From assembly GCA_033558025.1 (NCBI GenBank), contig JAUCEF010000004.1, positions 1-64,000 of the forward strand: a stretch of DNA of 64,000 bases, written 5' to 3'. This document shows positions 28,866 through 39,605 of the stretch, piece after piece (the stretch's first letter is position 1; the number at the start of each line of letters is the position of its first letter). The DNA comes from Phytophthora sp. 'mugwort'. Its lineage: Eukaryota; Oomycota; Peronosporomycetes; Peronosporales; Peronosporaceae. The translations under genes and the position numbers were made by a program. Under the pieces are notes generated by a model, which saw nothing but the letters and a program-made list of their open reading frames with translations, had not been told where the DNA came from and searched no databases.

Positions 28866-29885
28866 GTAATTGGCCAGGCCAAGCCACTTCCGTAAGTGAT
28901 TCTTTGGAACCGGCCAGTCTACAATGGCCTTGACCTTAGCGGGATCCGCTCAAAGGCCTCGCTTTCCAATGCAGCGTCCCAGAAAGGGGATCTCTTCAGC
29001 GCCGAAGACACACTTGTCAATGTTGGCATACAACTTGTGTGTGCGCGTGCACTCAAGCACCGCTCGCAGGTGCTCAATGTGGTTCTCCACATCAGTCTTT
29101 CCGTGCTCCGCACGACTGTGGACGAATATGTCGTCGAAGTATGTCTGAGTATAACGCCCTGTGGGGCCTGAAGAGTTGCGTCAAAGACGATTGAACGTCG
29201 CAGGCGCGTCCGACAGCCCTTGGGAAATTACTAGCCACTCCTAGAGCATACCGCTCGGAGTGCTGACCGCTGTAAGCGGAATATCGTTTGCTCGCACAAA
29301 ATTGATAGTATCCATCGACCAAGTCGAGGGCGCTGTACACCGTACACCCCGTCATGTGTTCTGGAGAACTCCTTCCTAGGAATAGGCATTTGCGCCGGAA
29401 TGATAGCGCGTTGACCTTATTAAAAACATGAACGATTCGTCATCTGCCATTCGGCTTTCTGACACAAAACGTAGGCGTTGAGCGCGGAAACTTGCTCGCG
29501 CGCACCATACCCGCCTCGTGCTTAGCACAAAAGAACGCGTCAATGAAAAAACGTCAGACTTTTCTCGTGGCAAAGGCCACTGCTTTGTCACGCAGTATTT
29601 GGTTCCCGGAACCAGGTCAATCTCATGACGTACACCTCGATCCGGAGGTAGCCTCGTGGGAGGTTCCTTCGAGACCACGTCTTGATATCCCTTCACTAAA
29701 GGGTAGTCCGGATCCGGGTCTTTGAAGATCGATGATCCAGCCCGCGCATTCAGCGCCTTGCTGGTGTCCTCAAGGACTGCTTTATCCAAAAACGACGACG
29801 CGTTTAACTCCTCTTCAGGTCGTAGAAGGACCAACTCGGTTAACTCGCCGGCCTTCAAGGCGTCGCCGAATCCGGCCATGTACAT
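28866..29885 (-). pseudogene. Gypsy-2 reverse transcriptase
   Basis: RGVRHEIDLVPGTKYCVTKQW marks the RT N-terminus at about 29590-29650. SALDLVDGYYQF (motif A region) lies near 29310-29350. The region of the catalytic YFDD box near 29130-29140 reads only across frame breaks, with TYFDDIFVHSRAE recoverable as fragments. The thumb region at 28919-29113 is present. At least four indels or stops were seen. Confidence 0.8.
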
Positions 29886-30138
29886 CTCGTCTAGCTACAA
29901 CAGAGCGTACGCAGTGGGTGTAGTCTCTAGACTGATGTTGCCATCGACTTCCCTTATCACTCTGCTGACGAGTGTATATATCTGCTCGCTATCACCAGGA
30001 GTATCTTTATTCGTCATGCTAGACGCATCAGACGCTCTGCGTCTCATGGCTGACGCTTGGCTAGTAGCCTTCTCTCCGCTGAGACTGTTTGCCTCGGAGA
30101 GGTCCTAACAGTCACATCAGCTGCATCTCCAGGTGCTT

Positions 30139-30969
30139 TCACCGTGTACTTTCCACCCGAGACTGGCATGCTTGACCGATAACCGTCGCAGAGCTGCGAC
30201 GCTCGCAGTCTCCACCCCGTGGAATACGTGCCACGTCACCTCCATCAGTGGGCCCTCGGCCTTGATGGCCCGGCCCACGGCCGGCCACACCACGCATGGC
30301 GTGTGGCGACAGCTCGTGATGAGTGTCACTGTCGTGACCAATGTCACCATGACGTCGGTAACCCAGCGAATTGCCTGCCGCTCCACTTGCATGCTGAGGC
30401 CCGCGGCCTTGATGCCCCGGCATACTGCCGGCCACGCCACGCATGGCGTGTAACGACACACCGTCACCATGACGAGTGTCGCTGTCGTGACACATGTCAC
30501 CTGTGTCACCCAGCGGGTTTCCTGCCGCTCCAGTCACAGCCCACGAGCTCTGCTCGGGACTCTTGTCCTCGACACCTTCAGTGTCTACAAGTTCAGATAC
30601 GCCGATGTCCAGCACGTTGACCGACTCGATCCAGTGCCCGCGCCAAAAGCGCTTTTGCTTCCTAGCAGAGGTGGGTTCATGACTCACTAGAGCTCCACCA
30701 AGAGTAAAGTGCGTTGCGACCAAGGTCTTCGACCTCCAATCAATCCATGGCTCATGGCATTCCAGCCATGCCATGCCCAGGATGAGGTCGTACCTCGAAT
30801 CGAGGTCTAGGACCAGACAGCGTTCCACGCTATCGAAGTCGAGAAATTTCACGTCCAGGTTCACAAGAACCCTAGGCACCGCGACACGGGTCCCCGTCGC
30901 TAGGCGAACAGTGATGATGCCACCCCTGTGCTCCCTGAGCGCCTCAGCGAATTGCTGACTTCTTTCCAT
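30139..30969 (-). CDS. Gypsy-2 protease C-part and repeat-containing linker
   Basis: A 276-residue frame from ATG 30967-30969. The first about 90 residues carry the distal half of a retropepsin (DLDSRYDLILGMAWLECHEPWIDW); the catalytic Asp lies upstream in another frame, near 31000. The rest is a His/Gly/Asp-rich linker containing an imperfect tandem duplication of about 40 residues (HAMRGVAG and PGHQGRGP occur in both copies). This is the equivalent of the Ser-rich protease-RT linker of Gypsy-1. Confidence 0.75.
   Translation of the reverse strand: MERSQQFAEALREHRGGIITVRLATGTRVAVPRVLVNLDVKFLDFDSVERCLVLDLDSRYDLILGMAWLECHEPWIDWRSKTLVATHFTLGGALVSHEPTSARKQKRFWRGHWIESVNVLDIGVSELVDTEGVEDKSPEQSSWAVTGAAGNPLGDTGDMCHDSDTRHGDGVSLHAMRGVAGSMPGHQGRGPQHASGAAGNSLGYRRHGDIGHDSDTHHELSPHAMRGVAGRGPGHQGRGPTDGGDVARIPRGGDCERRSSATVIGQACQSRVESTR
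30240..30535. repeat. Tandem duplication in the Gypsy-2 pol linker
   Basis: A unit of about 130 bp occurs twice, anchored by CCACGCATGGCGTG (near 30290 and 30436) and CGGCC-TTGATG-CCCGGC. The copies differ at many positions, so the duplication is older than this insertion, or fast-evolving. Confidence 0.7.
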
Positions 30970-31184
30970 CGTGGAGCGTCGAGCGTAGTTGCGATGCTCC
31001 GGAATCGACTAAGATGATCCATGGCTTCGATAAGCCCTTTACCGTCGCCTCAACGACGAGCAAGCCCGGCTTGCATACACGTTCCATGTAGAGAGTACGG
31101 CTCTCTCCGGAGCTGGGTCTTGTTGCCCTCCACCTCCATGAGGCTCAACAGAGCTCAGTTCTTCCCCAACAGGACGCCCCGCGC

Positions 31185-32134
31185 CTACTGAGTGTCGCCG
31201 TTTCCCCGCGACGAGCCGAGGTCTTGGCTCGATGCATAGCGAAGGCTCTTAGGAGCTTGACGTGACCTGCGTGACGGGCAGGTTGCCCTCAAATGTGTAG
31301 TGCTTCGGCAGATGAAGCACCGACAAACACCCATACGCTGCTCGGCGGCATGAAGCTCAGCTTTCCCATCTTCAGCGTAGCTGAGGTCCATAGGGACCGG
31401 TCCGTCGGACGGAGTAGTGTTGGCAACACCCCATCCAGGTCGAGACGACTTGAAGTTGAACTCGGCGTTCAACGCCACTCTCACGGCCTCTTCGAAGGGG
31501 AAGGGTGAGTGCGGAAGACTTCTGTCCTGGCCACGCCAATGTGGAGGCCCTCCATAAAGACTGTCACAGTCACTGCCTCTGGCAGAGGATCAGCCGCCAT
31601 GCCGGCGATCAGAGTTCGCAACTCCTGGACGAAGTCCAAAGTCCACCAAGTCCTTCTTACCCTGGCGGGTACTCAGAAAGCGTGACCTCACGCGGTACGC
31701 CTGATTAGGCGGAGCAAACACTTGCGAGAGCTGGAGTTTCAGCTCTTCCCAGCTAGGGAAGGCCGCGTCCCCCGACGTGCCGCACGTGAGTGCCCATTCT
31801 CATGCTCGGCGCCACCGAGCTTCGAGATCGATAGCGCCACGCGCTGTTGCTCAGTACGCAGCATGGCCGATCCTACCTCCATTTCGATCTCAAGGATCCA
31901 CAACATGAGGTTCTCCCCCTCCTTTCCTTCGAAAGTCTTGACGCTCACGATGAGCGGTTTAGGCCGGGAGGCCTCATTCTGCGATGTCGTCGACGTCGGT
32001 TCAGACGCGGACATCCTCTGGAGGTGCTCCAACAGAGCATTTTCGTAACTTGAGAACGCCTCCAGACGCGCGTTCACCGCGCCCGGTCCTTGCGAAACAA
32101 GATGCGTTATGCCCTCAGGGCCGTTTAAAGACAT
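31185..32134 (-). pseudogene. Gypsy-2 Gag
   Basis: It starts at ATG 32132-32134. N-terminal residues include [17 protein letters not shown], and the frame breaks near 31745. It is recoverable onward in other frames as Ty3-type capsid, then at 31185-31484 as the Gag C-terminus with an altered zinc knuckle CRCFICRSTTHLRATC. The expected upstream 5' LTR and primer site are just to the right. Confidence 0.82.
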
Positions 32135-32250
32135 AAACTTTTCAGCGTTGCTGGCTCTGGGACAGGTTAGAAAACGCTGTCTGCTCCATCCTCACAGAGG
32201 AATAGTACTCAGGTGCGGGATTGACTACAAATGCTGCCAGGTCCTGCGGA

Positions 32251-32639
32251 GCTGCGTAGCGTAGTGCGTCAGATGAAGTCGTATGACTCCCCGAGTCTTA
32301 GCTGTGGTTATCCTAACTTCTAAGGTCTCCGGAGAGGCTTAGATCACTCTAGTTATACTACTAGAGACTCAAAGAGTCAGTGTTCCTAAACCTAGGGCAA
32401 TACTCTCTTTAATGATAAAACTGAACTGTTATTTGCTTGCTTATCTGCGGCAAAGCCGCCTGTGGTGTAAATGTATGACTCTAACTATATACCATAGTTT
32501 AATCTAGTCAAATGCATATCGAGTGGACCTGTGGCCACGTACTGAAATCCCGTTAATACAGGTGGTACCAAATACCCCTTACTGCAGGGTGACACGTAGC
32601 ATGGCTACACTCGTGTTACCTTCGTGTAACCCCGTTACA
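32251..32639 (-). repeat. Gypsy-2 5' LTR
   Basis: It is the partner of 25570-25958, with six substitutions by eye. It ends at CCCCGTTACA on the plus strand. A candidate primer site, minus-strand TGGCAGCATTTGTAG, lies at 32225-32239 and is close in sequence to that of Gypsy-1. Confidence 0.88.
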
Positions 32640-33068
32640 GACAGCGTTAACGCGGAACGTGGGGCTGCGTCTCGTGTTGATGCGCTGAAAGAACATGCGC
32701 AGGAACTTCTTTGCCACGGACCGGCCATGTTCACCCCCTCGAGGAGCTCGCCCTGGTCCATGTCCACCTTCGCACTCTGCATGGCCGGGTGGCTAACGTG
32801 CCGGTTAGGGCCTCTCTTGAATTCTCCGACCGTTTTAACACGCCCCTCAGCGCGTTCCAGCAGATGTTGATCGATAGTATGCCTTCGCGCGAAGCCTAGC
32901 TAGGTAATCATGCAGCGCGCTGTGCCAGTTCACATCGGCCTCCAGCGAAGGATTCTCTCGCTTTGTCGATGCTTTGAAGATCGCCAGTCTGTCGCGGTCG
33001 GGGTGCAACTGAATGCGAAAGCCTACAGCCGGCTCGCCATTCGTATTCAGGCTGTTTGATCAGAACAC
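32640..33068. other. Unassigned remnant
   Basis: A plus-strand reading (VNAERGAASRVDALKEHAQELL, then other frames) looks like decayed coding sequence but matches nothing I can name. No promoter or repeat was noticed. Confidence 0.35.
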
Positions 33069-34200
33069 TAGACCAGCGCCGCCGCTACGCGGCGTTGGGT
33101 TTAGTTTTGGTCCCAGTAGGTGGGCCTTCAAATACAAAAATTAAAGAAACAAAAAAAATCGGTCGCAAGGGGGAATCTATCCTACGGCTTTCCTCTTTGA
33201 AAATCGCGCCTTAACGGCTGAGCCAAATTATAGGTAAAGATCGGAAATGTAAAGTACTTATTAAAACAAAGGTTATGAAGCACCACTCGGCGAGTAACTG
33301 CTCCCATGCCCTCACGAACATGTAAACGCAAGAAACACACTTTGCTTACAGATGCACTCTATATACATGCATCTAGCTGTACAGAGCGCACAAACGCACA
33401 TGCTGTCGATTCGTAATATGCACACGCAAACAAGGTATTCAACAATTGACAGAACTTTGAGATACGTTTTCCCTTAACAATTGACAGAACTTTGAGATAA
33501 TTTTCTGCGGAGTATATCCATAAAATTCTAGCGCCCCACTACGCAGCGGTGGGTCTATCATCGGGCCCAGTATGTGGTCTGTCCGCCTCCGCTGCGCTTC
33601 GGCGGGCTTACTTTACAAAACGTCCAACCGGAAATTGAACCCTCTTCCCGCCTGCATCAACGATTGAGCCAGTTTGAAGCCATATATTGACAAAATCCAC
33701 ATCTCATATTTAATCTGTCCGACCACTCCGCGAGTAATAGGTTCGCGCCAGGCACAAATGTGTACAACGCATGTAGAAGACGTTGTGTGCAGACGCACTG
33801 TACATACACGGATCATGTCTTAAACATAAACGCAGATGCTCTTGAGCAGTGTGCGCTAAAACAAATGTCCACGCCTCACGCACACATGTTCTATCCGTTT
33901 TAACAAAGAAGCATCTATTCGTTTTAACAAAGAAGCATCTATTCGTTTTAACAAAGAACCACAAAGAGGTGAGATAAATTTCTGCGGAGTAGAGCCATCA
34001 ATAGCCGGGAGCCCTACGACGCAGTAACAGGCTTAGAACTTGCCCTAGTGTGTCGTCTGCCCGCCTCCGTTGCGCTTCGGCGGGCTTTCATTGCAAAAAC
34101 CAACGAAAGACAAAAGTCCAACCTCGTTGGGGGGCGAACCATCGACTTCATGTTCGAAAAGCCGAGACAAAACGACTAAGCCAATTTGTAGAAGTGGCTA
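33069..34200 (-). repeat. Three SINE-like units in tandem
   Basis: Three related units of about 450, 450 and 230 bp start near 33069, 33518 and 33976. Each carries, on the minus strand, an A-box-like TGGCTCAGCC, TGGCTCAATCG or TGGCTTAGTCG (33216-33225, 33661-33672, 34173-34183), followed 30-60 bp on by a B-box-like GATTCCCCC, GGTTCAATTTCC or GGTTCGCCCC. All share a GC-rich tail module (CCTCCGCTGCGCTTCGGCGGGCTT in units 2 and 3). This is the layout of tRNA-derived SINEs. Short direct repeats lie at the unit joints. Confidence 0.6.
33886..33960. repeat. 24-bp tandem repeat, three copies
   Basis: TCTATTCGTTTTAACAAAGA-type units are repeated three times, the first copy with one change (TATCCG). 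At the corresponding place in the previous unit (33450-33503) another short sequence, AACAATTGACAGAACTTTGA, occurs twice. Confidence 0.85.
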
Positions 34201-34565
34201 TTTAAATAGGATTTTAAATAGCTTTACTAAATAGGTCCTATTGAGCTAAGCTATCTAAAATCATCAGTGAGTGAGTGTGAAACATTGAGTGAGGGTAAGT
34301 GTAAAAGTGTATGAGTGAGTGTTAGTGAGTGAGAGGGTCCCAAGCAAATCGTTAACTTTTAATGGCATATTGAATGAGTCTGTGTGTAAGAGTGATTGAG
34401 TGAATAAGGGAGTGAGTGGGACTCTACCAAAAATAGCACAGTTTCATGACACAAACTGATTTGCCTGGCATTTTTTTTTTGTCATCAAATTCCATGCATT
34501 TGTGTCGTAAATGTGTCATCTCGAAGCTCCAAAATCCGGACAAAAATAGTATGGACTAAATCTAA
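34201..34565. other. AT-rich spacer with GAGT-rich stretch
   Basis: No gene. GTGAGTGAGTGTG-like low-complexity sequence covers 34265-34345 and 34385-34420. It is followed by TTTGTGTCGTAAATGTGTC, a phrase resembling 39840-39880 beside the Helitron. Confidence 0.5.
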
Positions 34566-34811
34566 GGCCGTGTTCGAGGTGGCATTCAAAATCGTATTTC
34601 GGACCGAGAATACCATTTCGGGGCAAAAGGTGTATCGAACACGTTTCTGCGAAAATGTCACTTCATGCTGATAATTCAATCTTCTTAGATTCATGGTTGA
34701 CCCTATTTTTTGCGAGATTTGTGGGAGAACAATCGTGTCCGAGTGGCAAACGAAAACGAGTGAGTTCAAAAGTAAACGAGCAAGGGAAATGAGCAGAAGT
34801 CGTCGGTTACT

Positions 34812-35751
34812 ATGAGTGAGAATGCGCGCGCGTCGTGGAAGCGCCACGAGAAGCCGTCCTGTTGGATCTCGTCTTGGAGGTGCGGACAACCCCTCACTCA
34901 AGACAGACAAAGGCATCAAGAGCTAGGCATGGGGCCCGATTACCGACACATTGAACAAGCGAATCGGAAAAACCCTCAACAAAGGTATGAGCACAGTACG
35001 TGGCAACTCACTCCATCGCTAACAATGTCGTGTAGGTCAGTGCAAGACGAACCTCAACCGCATTATGCAGGACTATGACTTGTTCAAGGACGTCAGTGCG
35101 CGAACTGGAGTTGGTCTTTCCCCCAACACGGGCAAGACAACAATGACCAACGACGTTTGGGAGGATTTGATTCTCACACGACGAAAGCACGAAAGGCGTC
35201 TGTGTGAATTCCGTCGATCCGGATTTGATCATCGTGCTGTATGTGCCATGATTACCGGTACTTGAGCAACCATCCCTATTCCTTAACGTCTTCTGACTCC
35301 GTTTTTGAAGGCGATACACGTGCAACAAGAGCTGAAGCCACCGACCTATCATCATTCGTGGCGAACATGGCTGCACCAGCAGCTTCAGGTAGTGGCCAGC
35401 AACCTGATGTCGACGATGAGCGACAGCAAACCGCGGAAGCCAGCTCGAACAACGAGCACCGCAACGCCGAGGCCACGGCATCACCGCCAAGCAGCGCAGC
35501 GCGACTGCAACGTGTCAAGCACTTGCGAGATGGACGACGCAAGGTTAAAGCAACAAGGAGACGCGTGCATTCTCCGACGGCTTGAGCAGGATCTGAAGGG
35601 ATTCCTGCGAGTGGCTGCGCGATTTTATGCAAGCCGCTTCGGTTCAAGTGACTGGAAAACGCTGGCGATCCGAATACGACGACTAATGCCACGAATGTGT
35701 GCTATGCGTACGACAGAAACAACCCCCGTTTGCATGAGAGTACTAGAGTAA
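34812..35751 (+). pseudogene. Harbinger Myb/SANT-like DNA-binding protein
   Basis: It starts at ATG 34812 with ENARASWKRHEK. A frameshift follows near 34845, and an in-frame TAG replaces a conserved Trp region near 34923 (KTDKGIKS, stop, AWGPITDTLNKRIGKTLNK). A GT-AG intron of 51 nt spans 34985-35035 (GTATGA...TGTAG). Exon 2 continues GQCKTNLNRIMQDYDLFKDV and NDVWEDLI. Later sequence is Ala/Gln/Ser-rich, then an acidic-basic C-terminal helix (LEQDLKGFLRVAARFYASR). In active Harbingers this protein binds the ends and brings the transposase into the nucleus. Confidence 0.75.
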
Positions 35752-35788
35752 ATCAATTTAGAATGAGTATCAGCCTCCATTATTCGCC

Positions 35789-36972
35789 TTAAGCTTCTGC
35801 ACGGCGCCACTCCTGATACTCCTGCCACATTGCATTGGCCATCCATGATCGCCAGGTTGACTCGCTCTCGAACTCAAACTCAAACCCTTGTTGATCCGGA
35901 GCTACGGGTACATTCTGCGGACCGTTTTGGTGTTCTTGGAGTGCATCGTCACCATCAAAGACAGCGTTGTCGTCACGATCCACGCGACGGATAAAGTTGT
36001 GTAGCAATCCGCCGGCAAATATGATGGCCTTGATCATCTCGAACTCGTACTCCATCGATACACGCAAGATCTTGAACCGGCGTTTGAGGCAGCCGATAAG
36101 CCTCTCCACAGTGTTTCTTGCCTTTGCATGGTGAAGATTGAAGAGTTCCTTGGGCGTTTGGGGGCGACCAATTTCACTTATCTCCGACATCTTTCAAATG
36201 GTAGCGGACCGTTCGGAACGGCGTAAGAACTTTGCTGCTAAGTCCGTTGCCGCCATCAGCAATCGTGTAGTAGTTTTCTGGAATGAGGTCGAGCATTTGC
36301 TCCACGCGAGAACCATTGCAACGTGCGCACTGCCTTCCACGCCGACGTACATGCATGCTACGTTCATGTCCCAATCGTTCGCGATGAGAACGTTAGTCGA
36401 AATCCATCTTTTGCAATTCGCGGAATCGATCAGCGTCAGACGCAGGCACGACGATTGGGAAATGAGCACCATCGATTGCGCAGACGGCTTGATCAAAGTA
36501 CGGGTGGGTCGCTGCAAATGACGCTGGAACTCGATCCGGTATGCGCATCTCGCCTTGTAACCCAGTGATGTTGGCCTTGAGTCCAATATGGTGTTAGCGG
36601 TGTGCTGTGGAGAAGGCGACGTGGAACTTGGTTTCTTGGGATCTTGCGGAACATCCGGTTCCAAGCCAGTCGAGAGTGGCACCCTACGTCACGTCTGTTG
36701 GCGATGGTATTTGGGACGAAAGGCTCGATCAGCTCGTACAGCGCGTCGAATGTAGCCACATCCATGCGGAAGTTGTCTCGGAAGGGGTCGCGGTTCGACG
36801 ACGCATACGCTGCGTCAAAGAAGCGCATCCCATTGGAACCCAGGGGCTGCAGAACCTGCTCGACGGTGTCTTCTTGAAGACGCCGTCGTGACCCGTACAC
36901 CATCCGCAACGTATGCGGAAGGAGGATGAGCGCCACCGTGCTCATCGTGGCTTCTCCGTCGTCAAACGGCAT
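35789..36972 (-). pseudogene. Harbinger transposase (DDE_Tnp_4 type)
   Basis: ATG 36970-36972, then RDPFRDNFRMDVATFDALYELI (N-terminal helix region). A frame change near 36680 leads to the catalytic half (PENYYTIADGGNGLSSKVLTPF near 36215-36290), and another leads to the conserved C-terminal part TPKELFNLHHAKARNTVERL plus GCLKRRFKILR at 36065-36160. The RNTVER segment carries the expected catalytic Glu. At least two frame breaks make it inactive. It lies convergent to the Myb-like gene. Confidence 0.85.
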
Positions 36973-37300
36973 CGTATCTGGTTGTCTTCAGCCTGGGGAT
37001 TGGCTGACCATCACTCACAGTACTGAAGTGAAGATTCGCATGAAACACGCTGTGCGTGAAATTCAACTTTTAATTCTGGATTTCGCGGAATTGAAAGTTG
37101 GTTGTCCATGATTTTCGAAATCGCATTTCACCTAGAACACGGCCTAAATAACTTACAACCAGTCGTTTCTAAGCTTACTGTAGCGCCTTCTCATTGCTCA
37201 GAGACGATGCTGGACCTCAGGACTGCCTTGGTGGCGGTTGCTGGGCACCCTGCTAGAGCTCGTAGGAGAAACGTACTGCTCTTGCTGCGTTTGCGCATGT

Positions 37301-38384
37301 ATGCTTTCATTTGATCGTAACCTCCTGATATCTGATGTGTTGATCGATCCGTCACGTAGCGCATGGCACGTACTCTATCGTGTCCCTGACCGTTATATCT
37401 TTATATTTGTACTATCAATCGATCCTGCATCGTTTGACTACCTTCTGACGCATTTCGAGCAGCACTACATAGTGAAAAGCGGGCCAGGGAAGCGTGGTCG
37501 CCCGCCCAAATTCCTATATAAGCACGCTGTTCTAGGTTGTCTTTTGCATTTTTACACTGCTGCAGTTGAGCACAAGACTCTATGCGAGCTCTTTGGGGTG
37601 CCTCCGTCGACGCTAGGGCGTGTCCTCTGGAAGGTTGAGCTTGCGCTCCATGCGTGCCTAAAGTTGCTTCCTGATGATAACATTCGTTTCCCCTCGAAGG
37701 TGACACAGCTTGAGTGGGCTGCGCTGACGCAGGCTAAAGAGCCGGTAGTAGAGGGCATTTGGGGATTTGTCGACGGAAAAACTACCGAGTTCAGAGTCCT
37801 ACCCGTGCTGATTTACAGAACGCACACTACAACGGTATGATTATCTCTCCCAACTCGCAGTCGTATATACTAACTGTTATTTTCTACTGTGTCCAGGTTG
37901 GCTTCACTCTACACCGGTGACGGGTACGCTCTACTACGGCGTCGACGGCATCCTTGTGTGGGGACGCCACAACTGCCTAGGATCCTGGAATGACGGCGAG
38001 GCAAGCCGCTTGCTCCAAGACAAGCTCGCCGATGCCTCGGTCACAGAGCCTGGAACAGGCGTTGCTGCTGACTCTGCCTTCCCTGTTGCAATGGTAGGCA
38101 GCAGCAACGGCAATATCGTGACCCCGGTAAAGGACGGGGACTTAGAGCGGACGTCTCCGGAGTGTCGTTCTGCACTTCATGCTCTCAACAATGCGATCGT
38201 CGCGCTTAGGCAAGCAGCGGAGTGGGGAATGGGCTCGGCGCCTAAATGCTAGCGTCAGCTCATGCTCTCACTGCCGTTTGACCCACACAAGCGCCAATTC
38301 ATTTGGAAAACTCTACCGTATCTATAACTATCAAGTTCGCCGCACTGGTATTGGGCAAATTCGATCGGTTTTCGGTAAGCGCTA
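37301..38384 (+). pseudogene. Second DDE transposase-like gene with an intron
   Basis: It begins at ATG 37301. Recognisable segments are LLTHFEQHYIVKSGPGKRGR, HKTLCELFGVPPSTLGRVL and GIWGFVDGK. A one-base loss in an A-run near 37775 breaks the frame; the shifted frame then reads YRVQSPTRADLQNAHYNG. The next part is interrupted by a 62-nt GT-AG intron at 37835-37896, with TACTAAC as branch point. Exon 2 continues WLHSTPVTGTLYYGVDGILVW, LVADSAFPV-like sequence and AEWGMGSAPKC, and ends near 38384 with YNYQVRRTGIGQIRSVFGK. The pattern is of plant and oomycete DDE_Tnp_4 relatives. Only the homopolymer shift near 37775 and one possible break near 38250 separate it from an intact gene. Confidence 0.7.
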
Positions 38385-38388
38385 AATT

Positions 38389-39605
38389 TTACTTTGGTGT
38401 TCCATCACTGCTTCTACCTTTTTCGATGAGCCTTGCCATCATGGCCATGAGCATCTCGTGGCGCTGTGACTCTCTATCCGCGCGCTCCTGTGCGCGACAC
38501 TCAACTTCCGCACGCTCGCCGGGGCGCTGCTCCTCACGGGCGTCCTTTTCCGCCCGATACTGCAGCTCTCTCGTATGTTGCGCTTCTCGATCCACGCGGA
38601 AATCCGCGGTACGGTGGTATCAGGTTCGCTGAGCTGGTTAAGGATATTGTCGATTTTGGCTCGTTTTTTTTGCTGTCTGTGACTGCACGCTGGCTGAAGT
38701 TGACGCGTTGCGCTTTAGCTTCTTGCTCAGCACCGCGAGCTCTGACGGGGTCTTTCCAGTGCGAGGTGATGCTTTCAGTATCGCAGCTACAATACAATGC
38801 GAGAGAGTACTGTTGTCAGTTTCATATTAATAGAGTATGTATTACGAAATGATCAATGCAATTTGTGTACACTACATACCAGTAGATCGTTTCTTTCCAG
38901 GCGTCTGGAGAGTGTTGTCGGAGCACGCATCAATAGTGGTGTCTGCTACACTGACTGCCGCTGCAGCACAGCTTGATGAAGTGTCCACCTCACCGCTCAG
39001 CAGCTCACTGTCGCCGTTGCTGATGCTTAGCTGTGCCTCGTCGTCTTCACCACAGGGTGCTGTCGAGGATGCGGCGTTGTAATTCTGCTCCTCTTCGTGG
39101 TGGGATATACTATCGGCCAGCACGGTGGCGTCATCAGCATCGTCCTCAAGCGACGCGACAAAAGTAGACGCCTCAATCTCTGGTACACGGCCTTGGAGCG
39201 CACCACCTCGGGCGGGCAGTTTGGGTCACCTAGCATACAATATATGTTAGCTCAATCATACAGTATGGCGTAGCGATGTAGTGTCAGTACAGTACCAGTA
39301 GGTTTGCGAGTACTCTTCAAGCCCATAAATTTACGACGCAGAGACTCTGCGTCGCGCGCAGGCCAATCTGCAGGGCGATTGCGGTTGAAGGCCAACTGCA
39401 CATCGTCCCATTGCGCTGCACCAAGAGGCATCATCTCCTGGACAAGGTCGAGCAGTCCTAGAGCAGTAGATCCAAGATTATGTGAAGCCCACTGATCTGT
39501 AGAGTAGCAACTCAAGCACGTATTACGTACGATTGATTTGAGCGGGTGTAAAACCTCTTCCACGGCCAGCGTTACGGCGCATGCTTGGCTTCCTATACAG
39601 CGCAC
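38389..39605 (-). pseudogene. Myb/SANT-like partner gene, convergent to the second transposase
   Basis: Exon pieces on the minus strand: 39295-39605 with LLDLVQEMMPLGAAQWDDVQLAFN and LRRKFMGLKSTRKPTG. A GT-AG intron lies at about 39232-39294. The next exon starts GDPNCPPEVVRSKA, with a frame break near 39175. An acidic Ser-rich region runs to about 38878, a second GT-AG intron lies at about 38791-38877, and the last exon ends with a coiled-coil tail (ESQRHEMLMAMMARLIEKG). This architecture is that of the accessory protein of Harbinger-like elements. It stops 4 bp from the end of the transposase gene. The 5' end is not resolved. Confidence 0.65.

Larger units (their letters stand above)
25570..32639 (-). 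mobile_element. Gypsy-2, chromodomain Ty3/Gypsy retrotransposon (decayed)
   Basis: Two LTRs of about 388 bp flank minus-strand gag, protease, RT, RNase H, integrase and chromodomain fragments in Gypsy order. By eye the LTRs differ at six positions (about 1.5%). The termini TGTAACGGGG recall Gypsy-1. Every domain is recognisable but frames change many times. No target duplication is visible. The likely primer site at 32225-32239 sits 11 nt from the shared LTR edge, so the left LTR may be slightly truncated. Confidence 0.9.
34566..37144. mobile_element. PIF/Harbinger DNA transposon with intact ends
   Basis: The 2579-bp element has 16-bp terminal inverted repeats (GGCCGTGTTCGAGGTG at 34566-34581; 37129-37144 is the reverse complement with one mismatch). 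It is flanked by the 3-bp duplication TAA at 34563-34565 and 37145-37147, the TWA target typical of Harbinger. It carries two convergent genes, a Myb/SANT-like protein on the plus strand and a DDE transposase on the minus strand, as canonical Harbinger elements do. Both genes have lesions. Confidence 0.92.

Noticed and set aside
32640..32899. A plus-strand coding remnant next to Gypsy-2.
   Set aside because: Readable only as short pieces in different frames with no recognisable motif; kept as unassigned.
33886..33960. Three 24-bp repeats considered as a CRISPR array.
   Set aside because: There are no unique spacers between units, no cas genes, and the context is eukaryotic. It is a simple tandem repeat.
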